DNA of 64,000 bases from Bilabrum cf. latius (lineage: Eukaryota; Bigyra: Bicosoecida; Bigyra; Bicosoecida), in contig OZ237766.1 of the NCBI GenBank assembly GCA_965178125.1, forward strand, positions 620,001 to 684,000, given 5' to 3'. Of this stretch, positions 21,909-34,267 are shown piece by piece. The position numbers and the translations under genes were made by a program. Under the pieces are notes generated by a model, which saw only the letters and a list, made by a program, of their open reading frames with translations, was not told the origin of the DNA and did not search any database. Numbering within the stretch: the stretch's first letter is position 1; each line of letters begins with the position of its first letter.

Positions 21909-24900
21909 TCACAGCGCAGGCAGGGCACCCTAGGCCCGAGGCAGCCGGTTGCCGCCGCCATGGCCACCATCCATGCCCCCTCCGCCGCCGAGCGACGGCA
22001 AGCCGCTGCTGCCACCCCCGCCCGGCCCCAGTCCCGGCAGTCCCCCGCCCGCGCTGTTCCCCCCCCTCTACCTACCCACAGATCTTCGGCGAAACGCGTG
22101 CTCCCCACTCCCCCCAGATGGGGGCACGGGGTTCACGGAGGGTAACCCCCCCCCACCCCCGCTGGTACCGCCCATGTTCATGCCCATGCCCATTCCCATG
22201 CCTATGCCCCTCCCCCCGCCCTGCCCCGAGACGGGGGGTAAACCCCCACCTCCACTGTTCCCCCCGATCCCAGGCAACCCACCTCCCTGGCTCCTCCCCT
22301 GTCCCTGCCTGCTCCGGCTGCGACTGCCCCCCGACTCCCTGCTGCCCCCCCCGCGCCCACCCCCACCGCCCAGGTCAGGCAGCCCCCCCCCGGCCCTACC
22401 CCTGCCACCGCCCCCCCCATCCTCCTGCCCCCACTGCCCATCTCCGCACCCTGCCCCTGGCAGCACGGTGTATCCCGCGCCCATCCCCCTGCTGCTGCTG
22501 CTGTTGCTGCCGCTCCCCGCCCGGTGACCGCCCCCGGAGGACCGACCCCTGCCCCTATCCCCCTGCCCACTCCCACTCCCATTCCCATTCCCACTGCCAC
22601 CCAGAGAAGGCAAAGCACCGCCACTCATCGCACCGGAGCCGGAGCCCTGCTTCCCGCCGTGCCCTCCCCCCCCCCTGCCGTCGCCACCATTCGCCCCCCC
22701 CCCTAGCACGGGGAGTGCCCCGCCACCGCCACCACCCCCTCGGCTGTTCCCTCCGCTGTTCCCCCGCTTGGACTCGACCAGGCCCCCAAACCCGCCCCCA
22801 TTCCCGCCCACAGACGGAAGCGATCCGGCGCCCATCCCCAAGCCAGCACTGGCACTGGATCCCGCCCTATGGCCCGACACGCGCCTCGCTGATCCCCGCG
22901 ATCCACCATCACGACCCTCGGACCCCACCCCGATCGAGGGAAGGTTCGCCGGGGTTCCCCCGCCCCTAGAGGAGGATCTGTCCCCGTAGGACCCTCGCCC
23001 GTCGTCGCTCCCATGGTCAAACCCGGTGGCGCTGTTCCCTGCGCCCCCACCCAGGTCGGGCAGCCCCTGGCCCCCCAGTCCGGGCCCCACGCCGCTCCTC
23101 GCGCTGGCCCTGGACCCCTGGCCCCCCCTTGACCCCCCCCTGGAGGCACCGGGGGCCTGGGGCAGGAGCCCCCCCCCTCCCGCCGAAGACCCCCGGCTGC
23201 CCCCCTGGGCCCTCGCCTCCTGCTGCAGCCTGGCGTTGAAGGCGTTCCTAGCCCTGCCCGCCGCGGGGGGCAGCTCCCAGGACTCCTCCTCCTCGTTCCA
23301 CACGGCTCGTTCGAAGATCTTATCCAGCGTGCTGCTGTCCATGAACATGCTCACCAGCTGCTCCATGAGTCTCCGTTCCTTGTCCTGTTCCCTGATCTGC
23401 GCCATCATCTGGTCCCGCTGCCTCTCCGACTCCCACTCGAGGTCCTGCAGCTCCCTCCTGAGCTCCTTCTCCCTGGCCTTGTGCTTGGCTTTCAGACGGC
23501 GCATGAGCTTCTGGTGCTTGTCGTTCAGCTGGGAGAGCTCTGCAACCTCTTCTGCAGCGGCCGCTTTCGCTTCCTCCGCTGCTTTGGCATCCTTCGCCGC
23601 CCTCGCCCTCTCCTTCTTGAGCTGCCTCGCCTTGTACTTCTGCTTCCTCACCGCGTCCCTGGCCTTGGCCTCCGCTGCCTCGGCTGCACGGCGCTGCCTT
23701 GCCAGCTCGGCTGCCTCTGCCGCTTCCTTCTCCTTCTACTCCTCTGACTTGCTGTCTCCAGCACCCGACTGCACCTGCCCGTGTCCATGTCCCCCCGCCC
23801 CTCCGCTGTCATCCTCCCCCTTCGATTCGGATGCACCCGCGCCCGCCCTTGCTGGTGAAGCGCCTTGGGACGGGCTCTTGGACTCGGAGTCGGAAGCACC
23901 ACCGGTTGCAACCGCCGCCTGTTCCTTGGACAGCCCACCGCCCTGCCCCCCGCTACCGCCGCCGTCCCCCGCGCCCGCCACTGCAGCCACCGCAGCCGAG
24001 GCAGGAAGAGCGCCATCGTCCTCGGCGTGCACCTGGGCCTGCAGGGCGGCCAGTTTCGTTTCGAGGGCCTTGCGCGCCTCTCGCTCTGCCTGCAGGGCAG
24101 CTTCGTGGGCGGCAGCGGGGTCAGCGGGGTCCTGAGGTGGCGCTGTTCCCTGGGCATCATCTGCTTGCTGCTGCTGCGGAGGAGCTGCTGCGCCTGCTGT
24201 TCCTTCCTGCCCTGGTGCAGGTGCTGCTGGTGCTTGTGCTCCAGCCGCATCAGCGCCTCCGGTCGGTGCATCCTCCACACCCTCCCCGCTTTGACCACCA
24301 GACGGCGCAGTTGCCCCGCCAGTACCATCACCAGCACCCTGCCCAGTCTGGGTCCCAGTGGCAGGGGTCGAAGACTTGCCCCCGTCTCCGTCCACGTCTC
24401 CCGCGCCCTCCCTACCGCCAGCCCCGCCTGCACCAGACGCAGCACCAGATCCTGCGCTGGCAGCAACTCCTCCGCTTTTCCCGGCGGGTGGCATGGCGGC
24501 GGGTGCCTGTGCCTGTGCCTGCGCCTGGAGCAGCTTTGCAATGGCCTCTGGGTCCGCCCCCCCGGCCGCCTGCAGCTGCTTGAACTTCTCCATCTGGTCC
24601 TGCAGCTACCTCTTGAGCGTCTCGATCTCGTCCTGGTACTCCCTGATGAGTGCATCCTTGGGGTCTTCGTTGATGATGGGCTTGTTCTTGATGCGCTTGG
24701 CACGGTTGGCGTATCGCAGCGTGGACAAGGTCTCGTCGTAGTTATAGTCGGCGGGGCCGATTGCCGCCATCATCACAGTCTTGGTGTTGCCACCCAGCGA
24801 GTCCTGCAGCAGCCGGGTGAGCTTCGAGTCCCTGTACGGGATGTGCTTGCTCTTTCCCATAGCGTTGTCCACCAGCGCCGAGATGACGTTCCCCAGCGCC

Positions 24901-25727
24901 GTCAGCGAGAGGTTGATCTTGATGCCCTCCTTCATCCGCACCCCCGTGGCGCCCGTCTTACTGGGCCTCTCGGACCCCGCCAGGTCAACCAGGTTGAGCT
25001 TGCCCTGCGTGATGTGCTCGTCGCCGTCCTCTCTCTTCTCGCAGGCCTCGATCACCACCGTGAAGATCGAGTGGGACCTAGACGAGGTGGCGTTCATGGC
25101 CGTGGCGCCCGTGGTCCTGTGCTTGTTGCCGCGCTCCATGACCACGTCGATCTCAGACACTCCCTTGCACACGATCTCCGTCAGACCCTTCACGTAAACC
25201 CCCTTGTCAGGCGACTCCTTCAGGTCCATTTTCTGATGCGGGTCCTTGCCAAGCAGGTCCCGGATCTCCTCGTTGTACAGCTCTAGATACGAGGCCCTGA
25301 CCAGGAACTGCTTGTCCGAGTTGGCCTTGATGTGCTCAAACACGTGCTCGATGGCGTTCGGGATGATCCCCCGCATCTCGGGGGGCTCTGGCAGTCCCGA
25401 CATGGTGTGTGTCTTGCCGCAGCCTGTCTAACCGTAGGCAAACATCGTTCCGTTGAAACCCGACAGCACGCTTTCCACCAGCGGGTAGCCCGTCTCATCG
25501 TAAACTTCACGCTACGTGGAGTTCTCATCGTACACGCTATCGAAGGTAAACCGCTTCGGATCGTTGCCTCCGTCCTTTGGGTTTGCAATGCCGACCTAGG
25601 ACAGGTCCACGTCAATGTCAATGATCGGCTTGCGCTTTTCCTTTCGCTCCTTGCCGTTGATCGGTCTGCATCGCACCACCACTTTCACTGTTTCGCCATC
25701 CGCCTTTCCGCTGCCGCTCGCTGCCAT
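21909..25727 (-). CDS. kinesin-2 family motor protein
   Basis: An intronless 1272-aa frame runs from ATG 25727 to TGA 21909 when seven TAGs (25596, 25512, 25428, 24606, 23736, 22068, 21930) are read as Gln. The N-terminal motor domain (about 10-360) has VRCRPI, P-loop [13 protein letters not shown] (Q100 is TAG 25428-25430), switch [12 protein letters not shown] and switch [12 protein letters not shown]. The neck-side signature [21 protein letters not shown] is kinesin-2 (KIF3/KIF17-like). A coiled coil (about 665-790) leads to the tail signature [20 protein letters not shown], also seen in KIF3-type tails. A ~450-residue Gly/Ser-rich tail then follows. Kinesin-2 drives anterograde intraflagellar transport, in keeping with ARL6 next door. 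TAG 25512 falls in NSTQREVYDET, another conserved Gln. Confidence 0.94.
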
Positions 25728-26142
25728 CCTCAGCCCTTGGTCAAGCTGCCGGGCAATTCGAAATTATAATTAATCGCGTCTCAGGAACGAAGCTATAAAT
25801 CGGCCAATAATGATCGCTGATCTGCCAACAATCGAAGCTAGTGTCCGTCACAATACGTACCAAATAGCTTGACAATCCGGCTGAGCCCCTGTACCAACTC
25901 GACTAGGGCCAATATGCATTGAAAGAAAAAAACGGATGGATGCCAACTCTTGTCGAAACAGCACCCTACAAACGGTCGATTGTGCTTGGCATTGCGCAAG
26001 GCTCTGTGTTGCACATTTATTGTATCAGCGCCGAATACAGAAATTTATGGATGTATATTGCACATCGATATCAAAAAATTGCTGGCAATCACTGTGATTA
26101 GATCTGAATCGGCAGGATTGTGGATTGTTGCAGTTGGTGCCA
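25728..26142. promoter_or_regulatory. divergent intergenic region, kinesin-2 / acyltransferase
   Basis: A 415-bp AT-richer spacer between two outward-facing starts. Short frames inside are not convincing; no defined motif was recognised. Confidence 0.5.
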
Positions 26143-27711
26143 ATGAGCTCTCGTGGTGATATCGGCAAATGTGGCGGTTCAGAGCTCCTCTCTGTGGTTT
26201 TGGAGAATGCTACATCTTAGTTTGTATCAGACGGATGGTTTCCGAGGCAGCTTTTTGTAGCGCTGAATTCCCCAGCGGATGCCGTGGCTGTCATTGAGAG
26301 CCCGATGTGCACACACGTCATTGCCCGCACGGGCGAGTACGCAAGAGCGATCACGCTGCAGGACCCCGAATCCAAGGATATAATAGACTGGCGCAAGCCT
26401 CGAGACGTTCTACTATCGCATCCGTGGAGAGTCGCCTGCGCCCTCCCAGGCGGCTTGGCAGGAGCAGCCCCTCCCGCCATGGCAGCAGCGGGCCAGCGCG
26501 TGAAGTTCGTGGAGCCGTGCTGCACCTGGGTGTACGTCGGGAAGAAACTTGCGAGCGCCTCCAAATCCGACGGTCTCGCCCCGGACGGCTTGCCACGCAT
26601 GACCCCAGAGCAGCAGCTCATGCTGCCATCGCCGTCCGAGGACCCCCCCGCACCCTCACTTCCCCGGGGGTACACCCTGGACCGGTTGCGACCGCATCCC
26701 GATCTGGAAGTCGATGGGGAGGGCAGGCCGGTTCCTGGTCCGGACGCGCTTGCCGTTGCCGCTGCCTGGAAGTATGCAGGCCCGGGGACTGCATGTGCCA
26801 TGGAGGCCCGGCTCAGGGGGAGGGGAGCAGGGGAGAGGGGAGGGGCAGCGCTGACGGTGTGCGTGCGATTTGGTGAGGAGATTCAATCGGATGGTGGAGG
26901 CGGGGTGGAGTCAATTGCAGGTGCAGTGTCTGAAGCAGGTGCTGCTTGTACTGGGCCCCCAGCATCTTCGTCCTCGTCGTCGTCCTCGTCATCAGCAGTA
27001 GCAGTAGCAGCGGCAGCGGCTGTGTCCCCCGCAGTGGGCTGGTTCATCCGCAGACCGGATGGTTCTCTTGGTCAGCTGCACGTGCTGGAGGCGCACAGGA
27101 GGAAAGGACTCGCGCGGGCGCTGGTGAGAGAGGGGACGAGGCTGGTGCTGGGGGTAGAGAGGAGGAGAACCAATGCGCTGCGAGGGTTGCAGGACGTGGT
27201 GGCAGTGTCGGCGGGGAGGAGGGGCGGGGCCTCACCCGGGGCTGCTGATGAGGGTGCTGGCGCTGGTGACTCGATTGAGGGTGCTGGCGGTGGTGATTCG
27301 GTTGTTGCTGAGGGTGCTGGCGGTTGTGATTCGGTCGAGGGCAAGGTGGTGGCATACTGGCTGGCAGGGGAGGAGGGTCTTGCATGTGGTGCTGGGGAAG
27401 GGGGTCATTGGAAGGATAAGCACGGCAGTCCAGTGCATAGTACTGGTGGAAGCACAAATGCATAGGCTACTAAGGTGACAATAGTAGCCGATGGGCCTTA
27501 GACAGATGAGACAAGCGACAGCACCAGAGGACCGGCGGATCCAGCTACAGTATCGTCTGCCCCCGCGCTAGGAATAGCCCCATTTATCGACGCAGCCGAC
27601 TACAACGAGGCCTCTCGTCTGCTGTTCAGACAGGAGGGCTACTTGCCCGTGTGCAGGGCCACTTGGATCGTGAGGGTGAGGGGGGAGGCAGAGGAGGGGG
27701 GGGAGACTTGA
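26143..27711 (+). CDS. GNAT-family (GLYAT-like) N-acyltransferase
   Basis: The 522-aa frame starts at ATG 26143 and ends at TGA 27709-27711, with TAGs at 26218, 27463 and 27499 read as Gln. The acetyl-CoA-binding motif A is clear at about residue 310-330: QLHVLEAHRRKGLARALV, with RRKGLA as the Q/RxxGxG/A pyrophosphate loop, after the strand VGWFIRRPDGS. The C-terminal signature of GLYAT/FR47-like proteins, DYNEASRLLFRQEGYLPV, lies at about 484-502, downstream of two TAGs. The enzyme therefore needs UAG decoding to complete its fold. The N-terminal half (ITLQDPESKDIIDW and onward) resembles the less conserved GLYAT N-domain. Members transfer acyl groups from CoA to amines such as glycine; the substrate here is unknown. 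A disordered Gly/Ala insert sits between the motif and the C-terminus. Confidence 0.83.
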
Positions 27712-27864
27712 TCCACTGCTGGTAGGCCTGTTTTTGCGGAGGATGCTAACTAGTCCTTTTGCTGCGAGTAGGCAGGCAGGCAGGCAAACCGATGCACATG
27801 CTGTACCCAATTTTCCACGCACTGGTCTAGGTATAAACTCACATGTATTCACTCGTCACACGTA
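27712..27864. other. convergent 3' spacer
   Basis: A 153-bp spacer between two converging genes. It holds a (GCAG)n-like stretch near 27771-27786 and one ACTCGTCACAC motif at 27849-27860, just beyond the TGA of the minus-strand gene. Confidence 0.5.
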
Positions 27865-29227
27865 TCACTTCCCTGCGGCCCTGGCTTTGGCCGCCTTTTG
27901 CTTCTCCATGTAGGCCAGCCTCGCTGCAGCCCTTGCTTCCCTGCTGCTGCCGGCACCTGCACCACTGCCGCCGCTTGAACTGACCTTACCCCCAGCACCA
28001 ACCTTGCCTCCACCAGCCGGAGCCGCTCGTCGAGCCGCGGGCCCGGCCGATGCCGCGGTCTTTGCCCCACCCACGCGGCCTCCGACGGTCTTGTGCACCC
28101 GCCTGACCCCCCCCGTGCTCGCTACCCCCCCCTTGACGTTCTTGCTCACGCATGCCCCCCCCGTGCCTCGGTGCACCCCCCCCGGACCGGAACCGTCCAC
28201 CGCCCGGATCGCAGACCGACCCTGACCCCCCATCCCGACGAACCCATGGATGTTCCCACCACCCCCTCCGCCCCCGCCGCTGGTCCCCCCCCTGGCCCCC
28301 CTCGCGGGAATCCTCTTGCTCTCGTCCAGCACCCTTCCCCCCCTGGTGATGTCCTTGGCGCCTCCCAGCGTGCTCACCACCCCTTTGAACTTGCCAAACG
28401 TCACTCCGGGGGTGCTCCCTTTCTCGCTCGCCTGCGTCGTGATGGCCCTCGATCGGCCCTGCGTCACCTGCCGGATGTTGCTGCCCCCAGAGCCGCCCCC
28501 GCTGCCAATGCCAATGCCGCCGACCTTCTTCCGCTGGGCTCCCGCGGCCCCCACGCCCCGCTTTGCCCCGCCTGCCCCGATGGAACCCGCCTTCACCTTG
28601 GCCCCTGCCTTGCCCGCCTTCCCCGCAAATACCCCTTTGCTCCGCTTGGGACCGGCCCCGCCACCACCGCCCCCCCGGCGGCCCTGGGGGAAGGCAGATT
28701 TGCCAGAGCCGCCGATAGACTTGCCCGCTCCGCCGGGCTTTGCTATGCCCCCGTCCTCTCCCAGGGTGACCATCTTACCGCCCTTCATGACCGTGACACC
28801 GGAGCCGGCACCAAGCCGCCCACCGCGCCCGGAGGATTCCTCGATGGCGCCAGTTCCGATGTGCTCTGCCACCGGTACGTCGCCCATCCCAGCGCCTTGG
28901 AGCGACTTTATATGCTTAAACATGCCTGCGCAGTGCAAAGCAAACGATGGAAAACATGGTGGAAATGTCTCCTAGAGATGTGATGTCGCACATTCTGGCC
29001 ATCCATTCGTTGGCCGGGTTGCATGGATAGAATGCAAGGAAGAATTGAGTAGGGTCAAATACGCCAATAATACTAATCTCACCCCCTGGGGCCCCTAGGC
29101 CAGCCTCTTTAGCAGCATTGATGTACTTATCAGACAAAACAAGGCAGCCATCTCGGTGACCTTTACCTCCTTCCATTTTCTCCATCTTTCCCGTGACAGG
29201 GTTGATTTTCACTGGAGCCCGTGACAT
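27865..29227 (-). CDS. unrecognised basic Gly-rich protein, two exons
   Basis: Exon 1 is 29227-29083 and exon 2 is 28925-27865, separated by a 157-bp GTGAG...GCAG intron; the sum is 402 codons including TGA, giving 401 aa with no TAG. The first 50 residues look folded and conserved in style (VKINPVTGKMEKMEGGKGHR, then LVLSDKYINAAKEAG). The rest is Gly, Lys, Arg and Ala rich with GGAGK-like runs and ends in a charged helix (SREARAAARLAYMEKQKAAK). The composition suggests a nucleic-acid or microtubule-associated protein, but no family is recognised. The joined phase and good splice sites support the model. Confidence 0.72.
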
Positions 29228-29444
29228 AATGATAGATTTCCGTGCTCGTGCTATCAAAAATATCACACCAAGCGACAGTAATTCGCGTCTTGGTGTCGAG
29301 AACTGCAGGTGCGACCAACCGCTACTTTCATCGGTTTCGTGATCCACCTTGTGACGAGTGATCTCGCTCGACTGCTTCGGGGTGACGTGACGTCAGCGAT
29401 ATCAAACCCATAGAGCTGATCACGTCCCCCTTCTATCAATTCAA

Positions 29445-32400
29445 TTACTTCTTTCCTTTTCCTTTTCCCTTCTTCCCCTTGCCCCCGCCCTCGCTCGATT
29501 CCTGCCTCCCGCCGCCCAGCGCAGCCTCGTAGGGCCCCGCGAAGCACCTCACGGGCCCCCTCGTTGAGAACACCGTCACCTCTACCTCCACCGCAACTCC
29601 GGCGCTACCGCCGTCGTGTTCCGATTTGCTCTCCCCCTCTTTCTCCTCCCCATCGAGGTCCACGTCCACGTCCGGGTAGGCAGGCGGCATCCGCAGCCGG
29701 ACCGCCTGGGACTCGTCCATCCCCAGGGGGGGCGCGCTCGTCGCACCATCCTCACTCGTCACACCGATGGGGGGCACGGCGAACACCTCGGCCCGGATGC
29801 GGATCCACGGGCGGGGGCACGGGGGCAGCACCACCGTGTGTTCCCTGCCCTGGGCCCCGTCCAGCAACACCAGTTCCCTAGGGAACAACGAGAGGGCCCG
29901 CCCGTCCATGGCTTGTTCCCTGGCTTCGAGGGCCTCCTGATCCGCCCGTGCCTTCTCCTCTTGTTCCCTGGCCTACTCCTCGGTCCGGCGGGGATTCCCT
30001 CCCTTGGACCCTTTCCCCTGCTCCTTGCCACGGGGACTGGCGCTCTTGCTACTGCTCCTGCTACTGCTCCCACTCTTGCTCTTGCCACTTCCATCTCCGT
30101 CCTATTCGCTTCCTTGCGACTTAGAAGGGACCACCACTCTGCCCTCTGATCCGATCTCCACCCTCGCGGACGCCCACAGGGGGGCACCCACGAGCCGGAG
30201 CCGCACGGCGTACGCGTCGGCGGCCGCTGCGTCCAGCCACTCGTCCAGCGCCACCGTGCGCGCCACAGTGCACTGCACCCTGGGCCGCAGCACCGACACG
30301 AAGCACGGAAGCGCCGCGATGCGATGCTCCGTCCTGCTCGTCACATCTATCCCGCAGGCACGGGCCCCCGGGGGTGCCACGGCAACCAGCTGCCCGGCCC
30401 GGCTCCCATCCGGCCCCGCATCCCACCACGGCTCCTCCTCACTCGTCACACTATCGTCACTCGTCATGCTAGCGCCCCACAGCGCCTTGCCTCTTGGGAG
30501 CAGCAGCACCCCGGCCTCGTCCACGGCTCGGGGAACACACAGGGGGCCCTGGGAGGCGAGCAGCAGCGGGGGAGGGGCGGCTCTCGCAGAGGGGGGGGAC
30601 AAAGAAGCCACCAGCTCGGGGGGGGGCTGCACCACCATGCGATGCACCCGAAGGCCTAATGCGGACAGGCAGCGGCTGCGAGTCCCGGCCACTAGGTTCA
30701 GCCGATCAGCACCCCCGTACAGTGCACCCGCCGCCGTGACCTCGCAGCCTGCCGGGCACCGGATCCAGGCCAGCCCTGCCAGAATTCCGGAGGTTCCGCT
30801 GCCGCTTGGTCCGGAGCGGCGCCGCGCATCAGGCGGGAGCATGTCGTCCAGTGGCAGCAGCGGAACTGCAAGGCGCACCGTGGCACGGGAATGCGCGGCG
30901 CCCGTTGCGGAGCCGGTGCCAGGTCCTCCTGCCGCTGCCGGCGCCACGCCCCCGAGTGCACTGCACTGCGGCGGGTCCAGCGCATGCAGGGAGGGCGCCA
31001 AGTCAACGGCTAGTCCGCTGCACGCACCCGCGGGTAACTCCGCACCACCGTCATACTCGGCCCCAGGCTACCGTCGCACGGTTGCGGTGACGGCAGCGCA
31101 CAACGTCGCATCGCCGGCCCCATCGTCATCCTGCTCGGATGCTTTCCCTGCCCCATTCCCACTGGCTGCCGCAGCCGCATCGCCCGAGTCCCCTTTCCCC
31201 TTCCCCTCCCCCTTCACCCACAAGGCCAAGAAGACCCCCCCGTCTCTGGCCCGCTGGCCCACGGAGCCGTGCACCGCCCACCCAACCGCCGGGCCGCCTG
31301 GCTCTGACCCGAACGGCTCCGGATCTACCTGGTCTGCATCGGAGGAAGCACCCCCACCCGCACCCCCGCCCTCACTCGTCATCATGCCTCGCTTGACTCC
31401 CTGTGCCCTGGCATACGCGTCCCACCGGCCTCCGACCGGCCCCCCAGCCAGCACCAGCACAGAGGCTGCCCCTCCAGCCCCTAAATCCCCCCCGCTATGG
31501 GCCCCTTGTGTTCCCTGCTGGTGGGTGAGCACTCCCACGGCATGCTCCAGGGAACACAGCTGCTCCAGCCCCCTCGCCCCGTGCGCCTGCAGCAGACCCC
31601 CCGCCGTAACAGAGTGGCGGCCCAGGGCCCGGGACGCCTCCTCTGTGCCATCGTGCAATGCACCCAGTGGTCCATCCAGAGCCCCCGCCCCACACATCAG
31701 CACCCTGGGCCCGGGGCAGAGCGCCACCACACCCCTGATCCCATCACCATCGTGCGATGCACCCACCAGCAGCGAGCTGGCCCTTGCGGCTCCCGGGCAA
31801 GTGTGAACCGCCCACACTGCTTCCGCCAACCGTTGCAGCACTGGCGCGGGAACGGGATCCATTGACCCTGCACCCGCAGCAGACGTTGTTCCCTGGGCCC
31901 CCGTCCCGCCGGCTTCCTTACCCTTCTTTCCTTTCCCTTTTCCCTTGCCCTTGCCCCCCGAACCCCCACCACCACCGCCGCCGTCACCCCCGCCCATGGC
32001 CGCCTCGATCGCTGCCTGCGCCCCCGGTGCATCCACCCTCAGGCCCAGGCTGGCCGCGACCTCCACCCGCCTCACCTCCCGCTGGTCCTCGAGCAGGTCC
32101 CGGCACCGGCGCGCCACCGCCGCCGCGCTCACCACCTCCGTCACCTTGCGCTGCAGTGCAGTGCACGGGGTGGAGCCCCACCGCGGGAGCGACCGAAGCG
32201 CGGCAGTGACCTCATGTCCGAGCGGAGAAGACCCCTCGCCCTCGCCCTCGTCCTCCTTGCCTTCCCCCGCACCTGCGGCTGGCCCCCTGCTGCCGCTGCC
32301 CCTGCCGCTGCTGTCCAGAGGCTGCAGCACTCCACCCGTCATCATCTCCAGGCACAGCGCACTCGTCACACGGTCCGCGCCCCCGCACGCCTCGAGCACA

Positions 32401-33773
32401 GCAGCCAGCAGGTACCCCGGCCACAGGGCGATTTGTCCGCTGGGGTACACAGCCACTGGTGTGACGAGTGCAAGGGTGGAGTCCTACTCCCCTGCACCGG
32501 CACCAGTGGAAGCGGCAGCGGCATCGTCCTCGTCTTTGCCATCATCACCACTGCCTGCCTTCCCCTGGCCCTGGCCCTGACTCGCCTGCCCATCGGTTGC
32601 AACGGCCGGCAGCCTCCCCCCCTTCACGACGAACCTTCGCCAGCGGCCCTTGACGAATAGAGCCACCACTGCATCCGGGGCACGGGCGCGACCCTCTTCC
32701 TCGTCATCGACATCGCCATCTTCATCTGCATCTTCGGTACCTGTCCTCCCGAGCGGTTCGCAGCGAACCTTCTCTCGGCCCAGCATCCAGTCAGCCTCCA
32801 GCAGCTGCAGGCCAAATGGCACATCGCCCGGCGAGTGCTCACCATCACCAGCGCCAGCACCTGCACCTGCACCCGATTTCCCGCCGCTATCACCCGATGC
32901 ACTCTCCCCACTCCCGCTTCCCGTATCACTCGTCACACCGGACGCCCCCACCCTGCCTGCCAGACGGTCCAGCGGCCCGCACCTGACCAGCTGCCTCGGG
33001 TCAAGCGCCGCCCCCTGCGACCGGGCCATGACGGCGATGGCCCGGCACAGCGCGGCGGTTGCAACCTCAAGGGGGTGCGTGGTATGGTGCGAGTCCGATG
33101 CGTCGGCAGAAGGGGAACCCGAGGAGGAGGAGGAGGAGGCGGCAGAAGACAGGCTGGCATAGGCACCTGCTCGAGATCGGATCACGGCGAGGGCGCTGCT
33201 GGGCAGCCGGACCGAGCAGGCATCGAACGAATCCGATTTGGTGGACAGAATACCCATGACTTCATGCTGGCAGCGGGATTGCCGTAGCGCCTGCGTGGCT
33301 CCCGTGGCAGAGGCGAGCGACGGGCTCCCGAACGAAACGGTGGATGCTTCAGGCGCATCTACAGCGCGACGGGCCGCAGCGAAGAGATCGCGAGGGTCGT
33401 ACAGAAGCTATACATCTCGGACATCTCCGTTTTCTTGCCCAGGTTGCAGCTGCTGCTTCCAGTCCGTGGCGCAGATGCGCACGGACAGGTGCTCGTTGGA
33501 AGCAGCCGCAGCTGCCTCTGTGGAGTCATCCAATGCGGCCTCCCCTTGCTCGGTAGGATTGCCCGCCGTGCGAAGCATGTCTTGCATTTCACGGTCACGT
33601 TGTGCCTCTTGTGCCACCATGGAAGACTCTACTAGCCCTTCCATCCAATCCGTCCCTGCAGCAAGAGTCGTGGCATCCAGCTTTCCGACAAAGTCCAGAT
33701 CCCGCGGTGCCATTGTGGGTGGTGGCAGTGATTCATCAAATTCTACCGCATGCGTATCGATTTCCATGGCCAT
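29445..33773 (-). CDS. unrecognised 1442-aa protein
   Basis: One phase runs from ATG 33773 (MAMEID...) to TAA 29445-29447 with five TAGs (33408, 32484, 31068, 30102, 29973) read as Gln. The N-terminal 100 residues are acidic and likely helical. Several beta-like segments (for example VVALFVKGRWRRFVVKGG and VGWAVHGSV) alternate with disordered Gly/Lys and Ser-rich linkers. The C-terminus has a Lys/Gly run (GKGKKGKGKGKK). GTGTGACGAGTG and GTGCA-type motifs are frequent. I recognise no domain. This is one of only two genes that appear to end in TAA; reading TAA as Gln would add just three residues before TGA, so the stop is not decisive. Frame continuity over 4.3 kb supports coding. Confidence 0.72.
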
Positions 33774-34267
33774 GGCAGCCTGTATGAAACGCAGTTGCCG
33801 CAACGGACCTTTCTGGATTATACCAAATATTCGATCAAAAGCACACGTTATCACAATAGCACAGCGTTGCAACCTGGAGCCTACTACGTAAACCCCAAAG
33901 TATGCGCCTTCCCATGCCAGTGCCAGTGCAGTGGTCGCTGCTACTCCATGCGCACGTGCTGGTGCTGGACCCTGAGCCAACTTGACGGAAGATCCGCCCC
34001 TGGCAGGCGCGCATTCAATGGCCTGTCCATCAGCTTCTTGCCAAAGTCCGGGTATTACGGGGAGCACTGTTGTGCGGCAGAAGTGGTGAGATTCATCCAA
34101 TTCTAGCTAGAACGGCCTGTACGAGGTCCAGGATTCGTTTTCCGGGAAAACTTTTCCCCCCAAACAAATTGTTCCGTGTAGTTCAAGCAGTAAATAAAAT
34201 AAAATAATGGTGACGAGTGCGCTGACGGCCCAAATCCTCCTGGCGCACCTTCGCATATCTTGACAAT
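33774..34267. promoter_or_regulatory. divergent intergenic region, unknown gene / ATIC
   Basis: A 494-bp spacer between outward-facing starts. It carries one GTGACGAGTG at 34210-34219, about 50 bp before the ATIC ATG. The open frame of the minus gene extends into it without a better ATG, so the 5' end of that gene is provisional. Confidence 0.5.

Noticed and set aside
25428-25430. UAG decoded as another residue such as Leu or Tyr
   Set aside because: The kinesin P-loop, the kinesin STQREVYDE segment, the TBC YxQ motif and the poly-Gln run all require Gln at the TAG.
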